Assembly (NCBI GenBank): GCA_021295755.1
Contig: JAGWBT010000087.1
Location: 3,712 to 58,101, forward strand
Reading direction: 5' to 3'
DNA length: 54,390 nucleotides
Source: Candidatus Poribacteria bacterium
GTDB lineage: Bacteria; Poribacteria; WGA-4E; PCPOR2b
The notes under the pieces were generated by a model that did no database searches, was not told where the DNA came from, and saw nothing but the letters and a program-made list of their open reading frames with translations. Positions 52,569 through 54,390 of this stretch are shown here, one piece after another; position 1 is the first letter of the stretch; every line of letters begins with the position of its first letter. The position numbers and the translations under genes were made by a program.

Positions 52569-52720
52569 TATTTGTAAATCCTCCTAATCTTAAAATTGTC
52601 AAGTCGTGCACCGCAACATAAGCCTTGATAGTCTTGTTCGCTGTGCATCCCTAAATCCACAGCACATTGTTGAGAATTGGTTTGAAGTAAGTACCCCAAG
52701 CTGAAGGTGGCTGGTTGTTG

Positions 52721-54390
52721 TCACTTATCTGACTGCTCTGGAATTCGGTCGAAATATATTTTGAGTTTCGCTTTATTACGGAGTTGGGTGTACAAATTGC
52801 TCGTAAGTGCATTGCGCATTTCCGTTTGGGTGTCCGCTGTCACTATCCGCCGGACCTCTGAGTCGTCAAGCGTTTTTTGGACTGCTGGGTTATGTTCTTC
52901 TTTTCGGAAAATTGTATAGTATTGTCTGCCTTGAAAGCTGACAGTCATGATATCATCAGTGGTTTGTCCCACATCCATTGCAAAGGCGTCGTCAGTAAAG
53001 GCTTGCTGCTCCTTCGGAAAGGTGTCGCGGGCCAGGTAACCGGTATCGCCGGGGTTGAGGGGATCCGCCCCGGGACCAGTCAATTCTCCGGTATCTGACA
53101 ACTCCTTCGCCACTTCGACCATATCTTTGCCCGACTGAATTGATTCAAAAATCTCCTTCGCGCGATCGCTATCCTTAAGCGTGATACAGGTTAGCCGCAC
53201 CTGCTCCTCTTCGGCGAATTCGCTTTTACGCGCTTCATAGTTGGCTTGTATGTCTTCCTCTGTCACTCTGACCTTCTGCTCAACTTCGACTTTCCAGAGT
53301 TTATTGGCTAGCATCGTGTGGAGATACCTTCGGTTTTTTCTCTGGATTTCTGGCTCGTCTTCGAGTTTTCGAGCTTTGGCAAGACAGAGTATTAAGCGCC
53401 CTTCTGCCATCAGGGTCGCGTATTCTTCAAGGCGCGCTTTGTCTCTGTAGCGCTCGGGTGTATACTCTGAGAGTTCACGAATGTCCTGTATCATTTCAGC
53501 AAGCGTAATCTGCTGCTTTCCGTTGCAATCAAACTCTGCAATGACAATACTTTCGGCGTTTGTCACCGGTTCCTCTTGGTCCAGCACTGATTCAGGAATC
53601 CGTTCGGGGTAGGTTTTCAGTCCGCTTGTCGAGGTGACTTCTGCCACCCATTCAATGATTCGTTGCCGTTTTTTCTCACGCTTAACGGAGGGTTCAATAT
53701 AGTCGGTATGTGCTCCTCCTTGCGGAAAATGAGGTAGTACGTTTCGTGATCCATCTCAAGTTCAAGAATCTCTTCCGTTATTTCGCCGACTTCCATATCA
53801 AAAGCGGCGTCGACAAAAGGCTGCCAGTCTTCGGATTCGTCCTTAGTAAAGAGTCCGGTGTTCCCCGGATCCAACTTGTTGCTGCCAGGACCAAACAATT
53901 TTTCTTTCTCTGACAATCCTTTTGCCAGTTCGCTGATGGCTACTCCAGCTTTGATTTGTGCCAATGCCTCCTGCGCAAGCGTTTTTTCCAAGACACTGAT
54001 GCAGGTTACTCGTGCTGCTGCTTCCTCAATGTATTCCGATTTGTGTTCCTCGTAATACCGCCGCCGATCCTCCTCTGTGAGGAAGACTTTTTCATCGACT
54101 TCAATTAGCGTCAGGCGCTCGATTAAGAGCGTGTGTTTGTATTCCTGCGACTTTTTGAGTATACCTTCATCTTTATCCAACCCTTTATCTATCGCTGCGA
54201 GGACTTTCAGCTTCTCGTCAATGAACTCTGGTAGGTATTCTGTCTTCCCGGCTTTGCTTGCGTAGTTTTCCTGCTGGAAGATTGATAACTGTTCAATCGC
54301 CTCCCTGAAATCCGCAAGCGAAATCTCGATTTTTTTATCGTTCCATTGATATTCAGCCAAGATAATCTGACTTTCATCGACAGATTCGGT
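52721..54390 (-). pseudogene. Multi-repeat parvulin-type (PpiC) peptidyl-prolyl isomerase with a frame break; 5' end outside the window
   Basis: The gene enters from the right edge (T-E-S-V-D-E-S-Q is read before LAEYQWNDKK) and is read as two pieces, 53617-54390 and 52721-53647. Each piece carries one copy of a roughly 270-residue unit: an N-terminal helical region (LADFREAIEQL; LAEMIQDIREL) and a parvulin domain (GPGSNKLDPGNTGLFTKDE; GPGADPLNPGDTGYLARDTF), ending with YLIFRKEEH or YTIFRKEEH. SurA-like proteins help outer-membrane proteins fold. The first unit is read in frame to EEHIPT and then turns to nonsense. Its true continuation, DYIEPSVKREKKRQRIIEWV, is in the other frame. About eleven residues are missing compared with the second unit, so a deletion of roughly 28-32 bases near 53704 is likely. 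No signal peptide is visible within the window. Confidence 0.75.

Noticed and set aside
1-54390. CRISPR array, rRNA, tRNA or prophage
   Set aside because: No regular spaced repeats, tRNA-like cloverleaf with acceptor and T-loop signals, rRNA stretches or phage structural genes were found by eye. A tRNA or CRISPR search program would settle this.

Overview
The window looks like a chromosomal segment of an uncultured, heterotrophic bacterium of the Candidatus Poribacteria type. This is inferred from gene content, not from a marker gene. The hints are several phytanoyl-CoA-dioxygenase-like (PhyH) oxygenases, Gfo/Idh/MocA oxidoreductases, divergent enolase-superfamily proteins, a tandem array of large DUF6785-type membrane proteins, a SUMF1-type lipoprotein and an Ldh2-family dehydrogenase. 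Shine-Dalgarno sites are clear and several sigma70-like promoters are visible. No rRNA, tRNA, CRISPR array, phage or intact transposase was found.

Layout. 1-7.9 kb: the 3' end of an enolase-superfamily gene, a truncated TolB-like remnant, a minus-strand pair (glutamine-synthetase-like ligase and phosphonatase-like HAD hydrolase), a broken Gfo/Idh gene, then a plus-strand run of a small unknown gene, PhyH, Gfo/Idh and a broken cation-diffusion-facilitator zinc exporter. 7.9-20 kb: a GH127-like glycosidase, an ABC exporter with an unusual N-terminus, an Ldh2 dehydrogenase, 2-keto-3-deoxygluconate kinase, nitroreductase, aldo/keto reductase, an EnvC-like murein hydrolase activator and gatB, whose 3' end is duplicated around two small genes. 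20-34 kb: remnants of an IS200/IS605-type element, rlmN, a kinase-like protein, a VOC protein, a WGR protein, queE, a small overlapping gene pair, a metallo-amidohydrolase, a GHL6-like glycosidase, a serine hydrolase, a methyltransferase, an NlpC-like protein, an SDR, an MDR dehydrogenase and a class IV aminotransferase. 34.5-54.4 kb (all minus strand): three DUF6785-type proteins, PhyH, a complete dipeptide/oligopeptide ABC importer (binding protein, two permeases, two ATPases), a divergent enolase-superfamily protein, a 2OG-Fe(II) oxygenase, a SUMF1-like lipoprotein, another PhyH and a multi-repeat parvulin-type peptidyl-prolyl isomerase.

Together the genes suggest a scavenger that takes up peptides and modified organic compounds, oxidises or demethylates them with Fe(II)/2OG enzymes and NAD(P) oxidoreductases, and breaks down uronate- or arabinose-containing polysaccharides. 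A few housekeeping genes (gatB, rlmN, queE) are interspersed.

The most striking feature is damage. At least seven otherwise well-preserved genes appear to have lost about 18-30 bases from a conserved core position: HAD, Gfo/Idh, CDF, gatB and its tail copy, MDR dehydrogenase and PpiC. A DUF6785 gene is also frame-shifted near its start. Some losses shift the frame and some keep it. Whether this is real genome decay or an assembly fault cannot be decided from sequence alone. It should be checked first, because it affects how every broken gene here is read.
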